Shown: positions 1-9,046 of the stretch, one piece after another | How the letters are laid out: each line of letters begins with the position of its first letter | How positions within the stretch are numbered: position 1 is the first letter of the stretch | From: an uncultured Fretibacterium sp. | GTDB lineage: Bacteria; Synergistota; Synergistia; Synergistales; Aminobacteriaceae | DNA: 64,000 bases | Direction: 5' to 3' | NCBI GenBank assembly: GCA_947168585.1 | Contig: CAMVMK010000005.1 | Span: 1-64,000 of the forward strand | The notes under the pieces: generated by a model | Databases searched by the model: none | What the model was told of the DNA's origin: nothing | What the model saw: the letters and a program-made list of their open reading frames with translations, nothing else | Translations under genes and position numbers: made by a program

Positions 1-48
1 CGATGGTACTGTACGGGGTACGTACGGGAGAGCAGATCACTGCCAGTT
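1..48 (+). rRNA. rrf: 3' end of 5S rRNA (partial, truncated by window edge)
   Basis: GATGGTACTGT...GGGAGAGCAGATCACTGCCAG matches the conserved 5S rRNA 3' half pattern (GATGGTACT..GGGAGAGTAGGTCGCTGCCAG). Confidence 0.85.
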
Positions 49-53
49 TAGAT

Positions 54-89
54 TAAAAAGAGAGTCTCGTTAAAAGAGGCTCTTTTTTG
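54..89 (+). terminator. Rho-independent terminator of rRNA operon
   Basis: AGAGTCTC-GTTAAAA-GAGGCTCT stem-loop followed by a T run, directly after the 5S end. Confidence 0.85.
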
Positions 90-124
90 TTAAATCGAGT
101 TGAAAAATTAAATGGTAGAGTTAA

Positions 125-1900
125 ATGCAAGGCTTCTTTAATATCAATAACGTTCCTGATGAAAAATTTTTATCTAAACTTTTCATTAACCATAACACTG
201 GAGAAAAAATTTTTCCGCCTGATAAATTAGATTCCTTAATGCCGCGAAGTCTGAAATCTCAAGACGAACAAGACCAGCGCACACGCAGAAATGCTGAAGT
301 TTTTTCACCGTTTTTTTTGTGCCGCGAAATGATTGACGAACTTAAAGGCGTTGAAGATCTTGACTCGCGCTGTATCGAAATCGCATGCGGTGAAGCTCCT
401 TTCATTGTCTCAAGATACGACGCGGAAACAGGAAAATTTATCGATATTAAAGACAGAGCAGGCATACTCGACAGGAAATTAAAGAAAATTAACGAAACTT
501 CTTCAGACATCAGCGAATGGCTGAGATTTTCGTTGCGCGCTTTTCAATCCGTCTACGGCTATGAACTTCAAAAAGACAGCCTCGCAATAGCACGCTTAAA
601 TCTTTTTATGACTTTCACAGAATATTTTAATTTCAGATGGCCCGACGCTGCTCACGATAATTTATATAAAATTTTTTTGCCTCAAATTGCTGACGTTATC
701 GCCTGGAACTTTTGGCAGATGGACGGACTCGAAATTCCCGCGCCGGAAAAATTTTTGCCGGATATTTTTATCCCCGAAATAATGCCGCAGACGAAAAAAA
801 ACGAAATTAAAATTAAAGATTGGCGCACTGAAAAAGAAATTTTTTTCCCGGAAGGACTCTTTTACATGAAAGAAAAATTATTTGACTTTGCTGTCAGCAA
901 TCCCCCGTATCAAGAAGACACCGTAGGAAATCAAAAAAATTTTGCCTCACCCATTTATAATTTTTTTATGGATTCTACTTTTCAAATTGCCGAAAAAGTC
1001 GAATTTATAACCCCTGCGCGTTTTTTATTCAACGCCGGCGGAACTCCTAAAGCATGGAACGAAAAAATGTTAAACGATCCTCACTTCAAAGTCTTAAAAT
1101 ATGAGCCGGACAGTAAAAAAATTTTCCGCAACGCTGACATCAAAGGCGGAGTTGCTATAACTTTAAGAAACGAAAATAAAAATTTCGGCGCGATTGGAAC
1201 TTTTACGGCCTTCCCAGAATTAAATTCGATTTTAGATAAAGTAAAAAATTATCAGGGTTTCAAGCCATTTAGTGAAATTGTCGCTAACAGAGGTTTATAT
1301 AGATTTTCTCAAAAAGCATACGATGAACATCCGAAAGAAACGGCAAAAATTACAGACTCGCGCATCGGATCAAGTGCTTTCGAGCGAATGTCATCAATAT
1401 TTTATGACGAAAAGCCCAACGACGGAAAAGAATACGCAAAATTTTTAGGATTAGTGAAAATGAAACGCGTTTATAAATGGCTCAGGAGCGATTATTTTAA
1501 GAAACCAGATAACTTTGAAGCCTATAAAGTCTTCGTACCAAAGGCAAACGGCTCAGGCGCGTTAGGAGAGGTATTATCAACGCCCGTAATCGGCCTGCCC
1601 GTAATCGGCAGTACAGAGACGTTTATTAGTATTGGTTGCTTTAGCAGCGAGGTAGAAGCTGAAGCGTGTTACAAATATGTAAAAACAAAATTCGCCCGTA
1701 CTATGCTTGGTATTTTGAAAGTTACGCAAGATAATGCTCCGGAAAAATGGCGATACGTTCCGCTTCAAAACTTCACAGCCGGGTCTGATATAGACTGGTC
1801 AAAATCTATCCCGGAAATCGACTCGCAATTATACAAAAAATACAATCTTTCAGATAACGAAATAAAATTTATAGAGTCTCACGTCAAATCTATGGAATGA
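125..1900 (+). CDS. N6-adenine DNA methyltransferase (Eco57I/HsdM-like)
   Basis: 591 aa; motif I-like EIACGEAPF and motif IV NPPY (FAVSNPPYQED). Confidence 0.85.
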   Translation: MQGFFNINNVPDEKFLSKLFINHNTGEKIFPPDKLDSLMPRSLKSQDEQDQRTRRNAEVFSPFFLCREMIDELKGVEDLDSRCIEIACGEAPFIVSRYDAETGKFIDIKDRAGILDRKLKKINETSSDISEWLRFSLRAFQSVYGYELQKDSLAIARLNLFMTFTEYFNFRWPDAAHDNLYKIFLPQIADVIAWNFWQMDGLEIPAPEKFLPDIFIPEIMPQTKKNEIKIKDWRTEKEIFFPEGLFYMKEKLFDFAVSNPPYQEDTVGNQKNFASPIYNFFMDSTFQIAEKVEFITPARFLFNAGGTPKAWNEKMLNDPHFKVLKYEPDSKKIFRNADIKGGVAITLRNENKNFGAIGTFTAFPELNSILDKVKNYQGFKPFSEIVANRGLYRFSQKAYDEHPKETAKITDSRIGSSAFERMSSIFYDEKPNDGKEYAKFLGLVKMKRVYKWLRSDYFKKPDNFEAYKVFVPKANGSGALGEVLSTPVIGLPVIGSTETFISIGCFSSEVEAEACYKYVKTKFARTMLGILKVTQDNAPEKWRYVPLQNFTAGSDIDWSKSIPEIDSQLYKKYNLSDNEIKFIESHVKSME

Positions 1901-1906
1901 AAAAAA

Positions 1907-1932
1907 GTTAGGGGTGAGGGGTTAGGGGTGAG
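1907..1932 (+). repeat. G-rich TTAGGGGTGAGGGG-type short repeat
   Basis: GTTAGGGGTGAGGGGTTAGGGGTGAG; related copies at 14762-14787 and 49091-49119 (opposite strand). Confidence 0.7.
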
Positions 1933-2012
1933 AAAAGCAGTGCTTTCTCATGATTTTTTTATGATATGATTTAATTAATTTGTTAATGTACTTCATAGTA
2001 ATGAACTTGGGT

Positions 2013-2049
2013 ACTCCCTTGCTCTGATCAAGCGGGGAGCAATTTTTTT
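2013..2049 (+). terminator. Stem-loop/terminator between MTase and helicase genes
   Basis: CTCCCTTG CTCTGAT CAAGCGGGGAG followed by AATTTTTTT. Confidence 0.6.
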
Positions 2050-2093
2050 ATTTTTTATGGTAAAATTTTTTACAGCTTCCCTAAATTTCAAAA

Positions 2094-5000
2094 TTGGAGA
2101 TGAATAAAATTTTGCAGCACATCATAAAAACTTCTGTAAAAGCTAATCCGATGATTTATGCTTACACTACGCCCGGAGTTCAATATCACGACGGCTGGCT
2201 CAAAATCGGCTATACTGAAAGAGACGTAGATACAAGAATTAAAGAGCAAGTTCATACGTCTGATGTTAAAGCCAAAAAAGAATGGGCATTCGAGGCAGTT
2301 TATAAAGACGGATCGGGAAAAACTTTCACGGATAAAGATTTTCATAATTATCTCCGTCTTAACGGGGTACAGCAGCAGGACGGCGAGAATAACGAATGGT
2401 TTTTCATAACTTCTAAAGACGCGCTCGAATATTTTAAGAAATTTCAGACATCATCTGATTTTTTTATTGATAAAAAACTCGATACTGCACCGTACACACT
2501 AAGAGATGAGCAGCTTGACGCGGTAAATAAAACTATCCAATATATGAACACTCATGGCGGCGGCGAATTTCTTTGGAACGCAAAGCCCCGTTTCGGAAAA
2601 ACTTTATGCGTCTATGATTTAGTAAAGAAAACTCATGCTAAAAAAATTTTAATTGTAACTAACCGTCCCGTCATTGCTAACAGCTGGTATAAAGATTATG
2701 ATAAATTTGTAGGGCGCAAAAGCGGCTATAATTTCGTCAGCAGCGTTAAAGATATCGACTCTGAACATTCAAAAAATCCCGTATTAAATTACAATGAATA
2801 TTTATCAAACGCAAATTCTAAAAAAGGCTTGATTTATTTCGTATCGCTTCAGGACTTAAAAGGCTCGGTATATTTTGGCGGAACTTATGAAAAACTGCGT
2901 GAGATCGGCGAAATTATCTGGGATATTTTAGTAATCGATGAGGCTCACGAGGGCATTGATACGTCGAAAACTGATACAGCTTTCCGACATATACAACGAA
3001 ATTTTACGCTGCATTTATCCGGCACCCCGTTTAAGGCATTAGCAAGCGATAAATTTTCTGATGAAGCTATTTTTAATTGGACATATGCCGATGAGCAGGA
3101 TAAAAAATTAAATTGGAAAATTGAAAGCGAAAGGGAAAATCCATATGAGATTTTGCCTCAGCTAAATTTATTTACTTATCAAATAAGCAATATTTTTCAA
3201 GACGAATCCAAAATCCCTTTTGACTTAAACGAATTTTTTTCAGTAAAAGACGGTAAATTTGTTTATGATTCATATATCGATAAATTTTTGAACAATCTGA
3301 CTGATAATAAAAAATTTCCGTTCTGTGATTTGTTCCGCAATGAATTAAAGCATACTTTTTGGCTGTTAAACCGGGTTGAATCGGCGAAACTGTTAGCAGA
3401 AAAATTAAAAAAGCACAAAGTCTTCGAGAATTACGAGATAATTTTAGCGGCAGGCGACGGCAGATTAAACGATGACAACGATAACAAGGCAATAGAAAAA
3501 TCTTATAAAAAAGTTGTTGAAGCTATCCAAAATAAAGACAAGACTATAACTCTTTCAGTCGGACAGCTGACAACGGGAATTACTATCCCGGAATGGACGG
3601 GAGTTTTAATTTTATCGAATCTCCAATCGGCGCAGTTATATATGCAGGCAGCTTTCAGGGCTCAAAATCCCTGCTTATTCCGAAAAGATTCAATGCGGAA
3701 AATTAATTCTTATGTTTTTGATTTCGATCCGGCCAGGAGTTTGGTAATTTATGAAAAATTTGCAAATGATTTAGCACCCGGCGGCGATTCTAAAACTAAC
3801 ATAAAAAAATTGTTGGATTTTTTTCCGGTTATTGCTGAGGATGATAAAGGCGAAATGACAGAATTAGACTCGGCTAGAGTTTTGTCAATTCCGCGTAGGA
3901 TTAGAGCTCACGAGATTGTAAACAGCGGTTTTATGTCGGATTTCTTATTTGTTAATACCGGAAGAATTTTTAACGCTTCTGATGAAGTTATTGAGATTAT
4001 TTCTAAATTCACGCCGGTTTCTAAACCGTCTAAAAAATTTCTGCCTGATATTAGAGAACTGCGAAAAATCCCGGTTGATGATAACGGAGAAGTTTTCTTA
4101 GAAGATTCTTATGTTGACGGAGTAAAAGAAAAAATTTTCGGCGGAAAAACTTTCGGAGAAAATCTTACTCTCGATATTGAAAATCAAGATAATTTAATTA
4201 AAATTTTCCAAGATGAAGCTGTTGCCCGTTTAGTCCAGACAGCTAAAAATCACTACGGGCGGGAAGTTAATAAAAAATTACAGGAAAATTTGAACTCGGA
4301 GGCCGCGAAAAAAATTAATGAGGCTTTCAGTGATTTTTATATTAAAAAAGCTAAACTTGAAAACGAAAATCCGGAAGTTTTAGAGAAAAATTTTCGTGAA
4401 GAATTAAAAACTACGCTTGAAAATTTCATTGAAGACGCTGAAAAAGAAACAGTAACTTCAATCGAAAAAGATAAATTCACGCAGGAAAAATTAACGGGCG
4501 AGGAAGAAATTAAAGACTGTCTGCGCGGATTTTCCCGTACAATTCCGGCGTTTTTAATGGCTTACGGAGATGAAAAAGTAACGCTCGAAAATTTTGATAA
4601 AATAATTCCCGATGAAATTTTTTCAGAAGTTACGGGAATAACTATAGAAGAATTCCGCAGGCTCAGAGATGACGCAAAAGTTTTTGCTTCGTCTGAATTT
4701 AATGACGCTGTGAAATTATTTTTGAATTTACGCGCCGAACTTGCAAATTATTTTGACGAAGGCAGCACCCGCGATATTTTTGACTATATTCCGGCTCAAA
4801 AGACTAATCAAATTTTTACGCCTAAAAATATTGTAAAAGAAATGCTGGACGATTTAGAAAACGAAAATCCCGGCTGTTTTGACGACCCTGAAAAAACTTT
4901 TATAGATCCTTATATGAAATCCGGGCTTTTTATTGCGGGCATTGTAACTCGTTTATACCGTTCGGAGAAAATCAAGAAAATTTATCCTGATAAAATTTCA

Positions 5001-5201
5001 AGATTAAAACATATTTTTTCTGAACAAGTTTACGGGCTTGCTCCGACTGAAATTATTTATAAAATCGCCGTGAATTTTATTTTGGGATTTGATAAAAATT
5101 CTGAAATTAAAAAATTTAATCTCCGGAAATTTAACGCTGCTCCTTACGTAAAAGACGGGGATTTTGAGGCAAAACTCCGCGAATTATTTGACTTTAAGTA
5201 G
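2094..5201 (+). CDS. Restriction-type fusion: N-terminal GIY-YIG/T5orf172-like nuclease, SF2 DEAH helicase, C-terminal partial N6-MTase-like domain
   Basis: IYAY...GWLKIGYTERDVDTRI (GIY-YIG/T5orf172-like); PRFGKT Walker A; DEAH; SGTPF; QAAFRAQNP; C-terminal NQIFTPKNIVKEMLD and FIDPYMKSGLFI resembling MTase motifs X and I. Confidence 0.8.
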   Translation: MEMNKILQHIIKTSVKANPMIYAYTTPGVQYHDGWLKIGYTERDVDTRIKEQVHTSDVKAKKEWAFEAVYKDGSGKTFTDKDFHNYLRLNGVQQQDGENNEWFFITSKDALEYFKKFQTSSDFFIDKKLDTAPYTLRDEQLDAVNKTIQYMNTHGGGEFLWNAKPRFGKTLCVYDLVKKTHAKKILIVTNRPVIANSWYKDYDKFVGRKSGYNFVSSVKDIDSEHSKNPVLNYNEYLSNANSKKGLIYFVSLQDLKGSVYFGGTYEKLREIGEIIWDILVIDEAHEGIDTSKTDTAFRHIQRNFTLHLSGTPFKALASDKFSDEAIFNWTYADEQDKKLNWKIESERENPYEILPQLNLFTYQISNIFQDESKIPFDLNEFFSVKDGKFVYDSYIDKFLNNLTDNKKFPFCDLFRNELKHTFWLLNRVESAKLLAEKLKKHKVFENYEIILAAGDGRLNDDNDNKAIEKSYKKVVEAIQNKDKTITLSVGQLTTGITIPEWTGVLILSNLQSAQLYMQAAFRAQNPCLFRKDSMRKINSYVFDFDPARSLVIYEKFANDLAPGGDSKTNIKKLLDFFPVIAEDDKGEMTELDSARVLSIPRRIRAHEIVNSGFMSDFLFVNTGRIFNASDEVIEIISKFTPVSKPSKKFLPDIRELRKIPVDDNGEVFLEDSYVDGVKEKIFGGKTFGENLTLDIENQDNLIKIFQDEAVARLVQTAKNHYGREVNKKLQENLNSEAAKKINEAFSDFYIKKAKLENENPEVLEKNFREELKTTLENFIEDAEKETVTSIEKDKFTQEKLTGEEEIKDCLRGFSRTIPAFLMAYGDEKVTLENFDKIIPDEIFSEVTGITIEEFRRLRDDAKVFASSEFNDAVKLFLNLRAELANYFDEGSTRDIFDYIPAQKTNQIFTPKNIVKEMLDDLENENPGCFDDPEKTFIDPYMKSGLFIAGIVTRLYRSEKIKKIYPDKISRLKHIFSEQVYGLAPTEIIYKIAVNFILGFDKNSEIKKFNLRKFNAAPYVKDGDFEAKLRELFDFK

Positions 5202-5252
5202 AATTTAACGTTTAATATTTCAAAAATTAATGAAACTCAGGAGGAAATAAAC

Positions 5253-5726
5253 ATGAGCAATAAACTTGTAGCTTATTTTTCAGCAAGCGGGACAACCGGC
5301 GGAATTGCTAAAAAATTAGCAGACGCAGCAGGAGCAGACATTTATGAAATCAAACCCGCAGTGCCTTACACGAGTGCGGACTTAAACTGGCAGGATTCAA
5401 ATTCGCGCAGCAGCATCGAAATGAAAGACAAGACCTCACGCCCTGAACTTGCCGATAAAAATGCCCCGATTGAAGGCCATGATGTAATTTTCTTAGGTTT
5501 TCCGATCTGGTGGTATGTTGCGCCGACGATCATTAATAATTTTCTTGAAAGTTATGATTTTTCGGGCAAAAAAATTATTTTATTCGCTACTTCCGGCGGC
5601 AGCAGTTTCGGAAAAGCTATAGAGGGCCTTCAGCCCAGCGCACCGAAAGCGGAAATAATAGAAGGAAAAGTTTTCAGCCGCAGCGTAACGGGATTTGAGC
5701 TAAAGAAATTCGCTGATAATTATTAA
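5253..5726 (+). CDS. Flavodoxin family protein
   Basis: YFSASGTTGGIAKKLADAAGADIYEI FMN-binding loop; GFPIWWYVAPT motif. Confidence 0.9.
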   Translation: MSNKLVAYFSASGTTGGIAKKLADAAGADIYEIKPAVPYTSADLNWQDSNSRSSIEMKDKTSRPELADKNAPIEGHDVIFLGFPIWWYVAPTIINNFLESYDFSGKKIILFATSGGSSFGKAIEGLQPSAPKAEIIEGKVFSRSVTGFELKKFADNY

Positions 5727-5810
5727 AAATTTTTCCCTCACAAGAACGCTTCACCGGCGAACTTACGAGGGATTTTTGTAGTTGTAAATGTAGTTATAAA
5801 AAATTAATTT

Positions 5811-6077
5811 TTACGCTTCCATTGCTTTCAGTTTTCGAGCCATGAGAGCTTTTCTTCTTGCGGCTGTGTTCTTGTGCATAACGCCTTTAACAACGGCCTT
5901 ATCGATGACACTCTGAGCAACGTTGAAACTTTTGAGGGCTTCGTCTTTGTTGCCTGATGCTGCGGCTTCGATCAGACTTTTCACAGCTGTTTTGCTTCTT
6001 GATGTCCAATACTTGTTATAAAGTCTATTACGTTCTGATGTTAATACCCGTTTTTTAGCGGATTTTTTATTTGGCAT
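5811..6077 (-). CDS. rpsT: 30S ribosomal protein S20
   Basis: MPNKKSAKKRVLTSERNRLYNKYWTSR...MHKNTAARRKALMARKL typical bS20. Confidence 0.96.
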   Translation of the reverse strand: MPNKKSAKKRVLTSERNRLYNKYWTSRSKTAVKSLIEAAASGNKDEALKSFNVAQSVIDKAVVKGVMHKNTAARRKALMARKLKAMEA

Positions 6078-6104
6078 TAAAAATTCTCTCCTGATTTAAT
6101 AGAA

Positions 6105-6190
6105 TGGTGCCGGAGGGGAGATTCGAACTCCCACAGAGTTGCCCCCGGTGGATTTTGAGTCCACTGCGTCTACCATTCCGCCACTCCGGC
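6105..6190 (-). tRNA. tRNA-Leu(CAA), CCA encoded
   Basis: Minus strand GCCGGAG...ACTCAAAATCCAC...long variable arm...GTTCGAATC...CTCCGGCACCA; anticodon CAA. Confidence 0.95.
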
Positions 6191-6253
6191 ATCGTGAAAA
6201 ATATCACGGTATAAAATACACTTGCTTTTAATTTTTGTCAATTAAAATTTTTA

Positions 6254-7159
6254 TTAATCATTAACTTGCGATTGAGTTCCTAATTTCAGCATTTTAGTTA
6301 TACTCGTTGATAATAACGGTATCGGGTCGACAAACTGACCGCCTAAAATTAAACTGTAATGAAGGTGAGGCCCCGTAACCCGTCCTGTGCTTCCGCTCTT
6401 GGCCACGACCTGGCCTTTTGAAACTCTATCGCCTTTTTTGACGTTGATCTCGCTTAAATGAAAAAATGCTGTGATTACTCCGTTGCCTGAGTCTATATAA
6501 ACGCTTCCGCCCGCATAATAGTGAAAGCCCGTTAAAATTACAGTCCCTGCAAAAGGCGCGAGGACTTTAGTTCCGTTTGCAGCGCGAATATCTGCACCGT
6601 TATGGCCGCTTCTCGGTACTCCGTTATAAACTCTTTGAAAACCGTAATGGCTTGTCAAAGTTATATTAGTGAGCGGCGGCTGAGGAGGTGTTGTCCAGCG
6701 GCGGGCTTCGGTCATTGTTTTTAATGCTGCTGCTATAGCTTTTGACTCGCTTCGGATTCGGTTTAATTCTTTTTTCGGAGGATTTACCATTTGAGGATTT
6801 ACGGTTAAATGTTCCTGCGGATAAGTTCTTTCTTTTAGGGTAATTCTGCCTGATGCTTTATATTTTTTTCCGCCCTGAATAAACTCGAATAAAATATCAT
6901 AAACTCCGGGCTTAGTGTTTCTAACGTCAGAGCCTAAAAGACCGTAGGAAATTTTTCCCGCTCCGCCCTGTTCGACATTGAGAGCTACAGTTCTGTTCTG
7001 CCATGTAACCATAGGATTTATATAGTCAGCCGTTGAAGTTATCGAGACAGCAAAGGCCTGCCCTACGTCCCAGCTTGTAGGAAAATTCACCCACGAAGCC
7101 GCGAAAGAATTTTCAGACGTCATTAATATAAAACTTAAAATAAAAATTATCTTTCTCAT
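6254..7159 (-). CDS. M23 family (LytM) metallopeptidase, secreted
   Basis: HNGADIRAANGTKVLAPFAGTVILTG...GPHLHYSL M23 motifs; signal peptide. Confidence 0.92.
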   Translation of the reverse strand: MRKIIFILSFILMTSENSFAASWVNFPTSWDVGQAFAVSITSTADYINPMVTWQNRTVALNVEQGGAGKISYGLLGSDVRNTKPGVYDILFEFIQGGKKYKASGRITLKERTYPQEHLTVNPQMVNPPKKELNRIRSESKAIAAALKTMTEARRWTTPPQPPLTNITLTSHYGFQRVYNGVPRSGHNGADIRAANGTKVLAPFAGTVILTGFHYYAGGSVYIDSGNGVITAFFHLSEINVKKGDRVSKGQVVAKSGSTGRVTGPHLHYSLILGGQFVDPIPLLSTSITKMLKLGTQSQVND

Positions 7160-7179
7160 TTCTACTTCCTTCCTACTTC

Positions 7180-7992
7180 CTAATTCCTACTTGCTTTTAC
7201 TAACTTTACAATAATTTGGGCTAATTTGCCTGAAGTTTTTTTCATATTTTCAATAACTTCCTGCTCGGTTAATTTATTTTCAGAAATTCCGGCGGCCATG
7301 TTAGCAACGCAGGATAAAACAGCGGCTTTCATGTTCATTGCATTAGCGGCGATAATTTCCGGAATTGTAGACATTCCAACTAGGTCAGCCCCTAAAATTC
7401 CGGCCATTTTAATTTCTGCGGGAGTTTCGTAAGACGGCCCCATGAACGCGGCGTAAACTCCTGTTTTTAGTCCGAAAGATTTTAATATCTCCAAAATTTC
7501 AGGGTTATAAGCGTAAGTCATATCGGGAAATCTGACATTAAAACGCGGTTCGTTAACTCCGATTAAAGGATTATCGCCCATAAAATTAATATGATCTTTC
7601 ACGGCAATGATGTCGCCGATCTGAAAATTTTTATTAATAGCTCCGGAGGCATTTGTCGCAATATATTCATTAACTCCAAGAAGTTTTAAGACCCTCACAG
7701 GAAAAACTACGGCCTGCATGGGATAGCCCTCATAATAATGAACGCGGCCTTGAAGCAGAATTATATTTTTTTCATGAATTTTTCCGGCGATAATTTTCCC
7801 TGCGTGTCCAGGAGCAGTTGAGCGCGGCCAATTAGGAATTTCTTTATTGTCGATGATAATTTTATTTTCGATAACGTCAGCAATATCTCCGAGCCCTGAG
7901 CCTGCAACTATCGCAGTCGCCGGAGTTCCAGTCAAAAATTTTTTTATAAAATTTGCGGCCTGTTGAGCTTCGTCATAATTATAAGCATTCAT
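7180..7992 (-). CDS. punA: Purine-nucleoside phosphorylase
   Basis: VAGSGLGDIADVI; STAPGHAGKIIAG; LQGRVHYYEGYPMQ; GMSTIPEIIAA class-II PNP motifs. Confidence 0.93.
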   Translation of the reverse strand: MNAYNYDEAQQAANFIKKFLTGTPATAIVAGSGLGDIADVIENKIIIDNKEIPNWPRSTAPGHAGKIIAGKIHEKNIILLQGRVHYYEGYPMQAVVFPVRVLKLLGVNEYIATNASGAINKNFQIGDIIAVKDHINFMGDNPLIGVNEPRFNVRFPDMTYAYNPEILEILKSFGLKTGVYAAFMGPSYETPAEIKMAGILGADLVGMSTIPEIIAANAMNMKAAVLSCVANMAAGISENKLTEQEVIENMKKTSGKLAQIIVKLVKASRN

Positions 7993-8113
7993 AATTAATT
8001 CTCCTTAAAAAAATTTTAGTTATTCTAACATAAGAAAATATATATAAATTGATTTAATAAAAATTAAAGAAATAGAAAAGGAAAGAATTTTTAGACTTTG
8101 TTGAATTAGGAAG

Positions 8114-8135
8114 CTCCCGCTTCTATAAGCGGGAG
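8114..8135 (+). repeat. Perfect hairpin, possible IS200/IS605-type right-end / omega-RNA remnant
   Basis: CTCCCGCTT CTAT AAGCGGGAG followed by TAGTTAACTG; resembles conserved right ends of TnpB-carrying elements. Confidence 0.4.
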
Positions 8136-8175
8136 TAGTTAACTGTTGGATAATAATAACTAAGCTGTCCGCGTA

Positions 8176-8916
8176 TTAATCTTCTTCTTTGGGATATAAA
8201 GTAAAACTCAGACTGACAAAAACTTTACTGCGGGTGGCTTTTTTATCAATTCCTTCATTTTCATAAGGAACAACCATTTCACAGCCTATAACATTTACAC
8301 CGCCGTTAGAGGCTTTTACAACGGCCATTCCGTTTTCATCGGTCTTAATTGTCTCAGTGTGATGATTAAGCACGTCAGGAATGATAGCAACATTTGCCAT
8401 AGGTTTATCGCCGTTCAAGAGCTGAACTTTGAACTCCTCGCCAACCGCTAATTTAGTAGGGTCAACACTCGGAACAAGCTGATAGAGCAAGCCGCTTACA
8501 GGAGCTATTTTATCAACGCTCTTCAAATAATTTACAGAATATTTGATTGCATGTGTGCCGATTGTAGAACCTTCAACTTCAGTCATAGGCTTAGGAATCC
8601 AAGTGCCGTCCGGGCTGTTGCTCCAAAAACCGTAGTCAAGTTCAACATAAACAACGGACGTTTTATCATCCGGCTCAATGTATAAATAATTTTCGCCGTT
8701 GATAGGTTTTACAGCAACATCTTTATAAGCGGCATCGTATCCGTTCATGCGGATTAATCCGTTAGGATCATAGCCGTTATCTTTCCAGCCTTCTCCGCAT
8801 ACAAGCTGTGTACGGTCACATCTCATTGCGAACCAAACACCGTGAGCGTAGGCACTATTAGCTATAAGCATCATAGCAACGAACAAAAGAACTGCTGAAA
8901 TACTTGATTTTTTCAT
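8176..8916 (-). CDS. DUF4198-like periplasmic protein (possible metal-uptake accessory)
   Basis: Signal peptide, AHGVWFA start of mature protein; LLNGDKPMANVAIIPD...TDENGMAVVKA. Confidence 0.65.
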   Translation of the reverse strand: MKKSSISAVLLFVAMMLIANSAYAHGVWFAMRCDRTQLVCGEGWKDNGYDPNGLIRMNGYDAAYKDVAVKPINGENYLYIEPDDKTSVVYVELDYGFWSNSPDGTWIPKPMTEVEGSTIGTHAIKYSVNYLKSVDKIAPVSGLLYQLVPSVDPTKLAVGEEFKVQLLNGDKPMANVAIIPDVLNHHTETIKTDENGMAVVKASNGGVNVIGCEMVVPYENEGIDKKATRSKVFVSLSFTLYPKEED

Positions 8917-9046
8917 AATAAATCTCCCTTCGATAAAATATAAGAAATCTAATAAGTTTGAGTTATCTTACTTTTATAAAATAACATTATTCGCAATTAA
9001 AGTCAATATATTATAATTAGCGAAAAAAACGGAGCTGAAAATTAAA

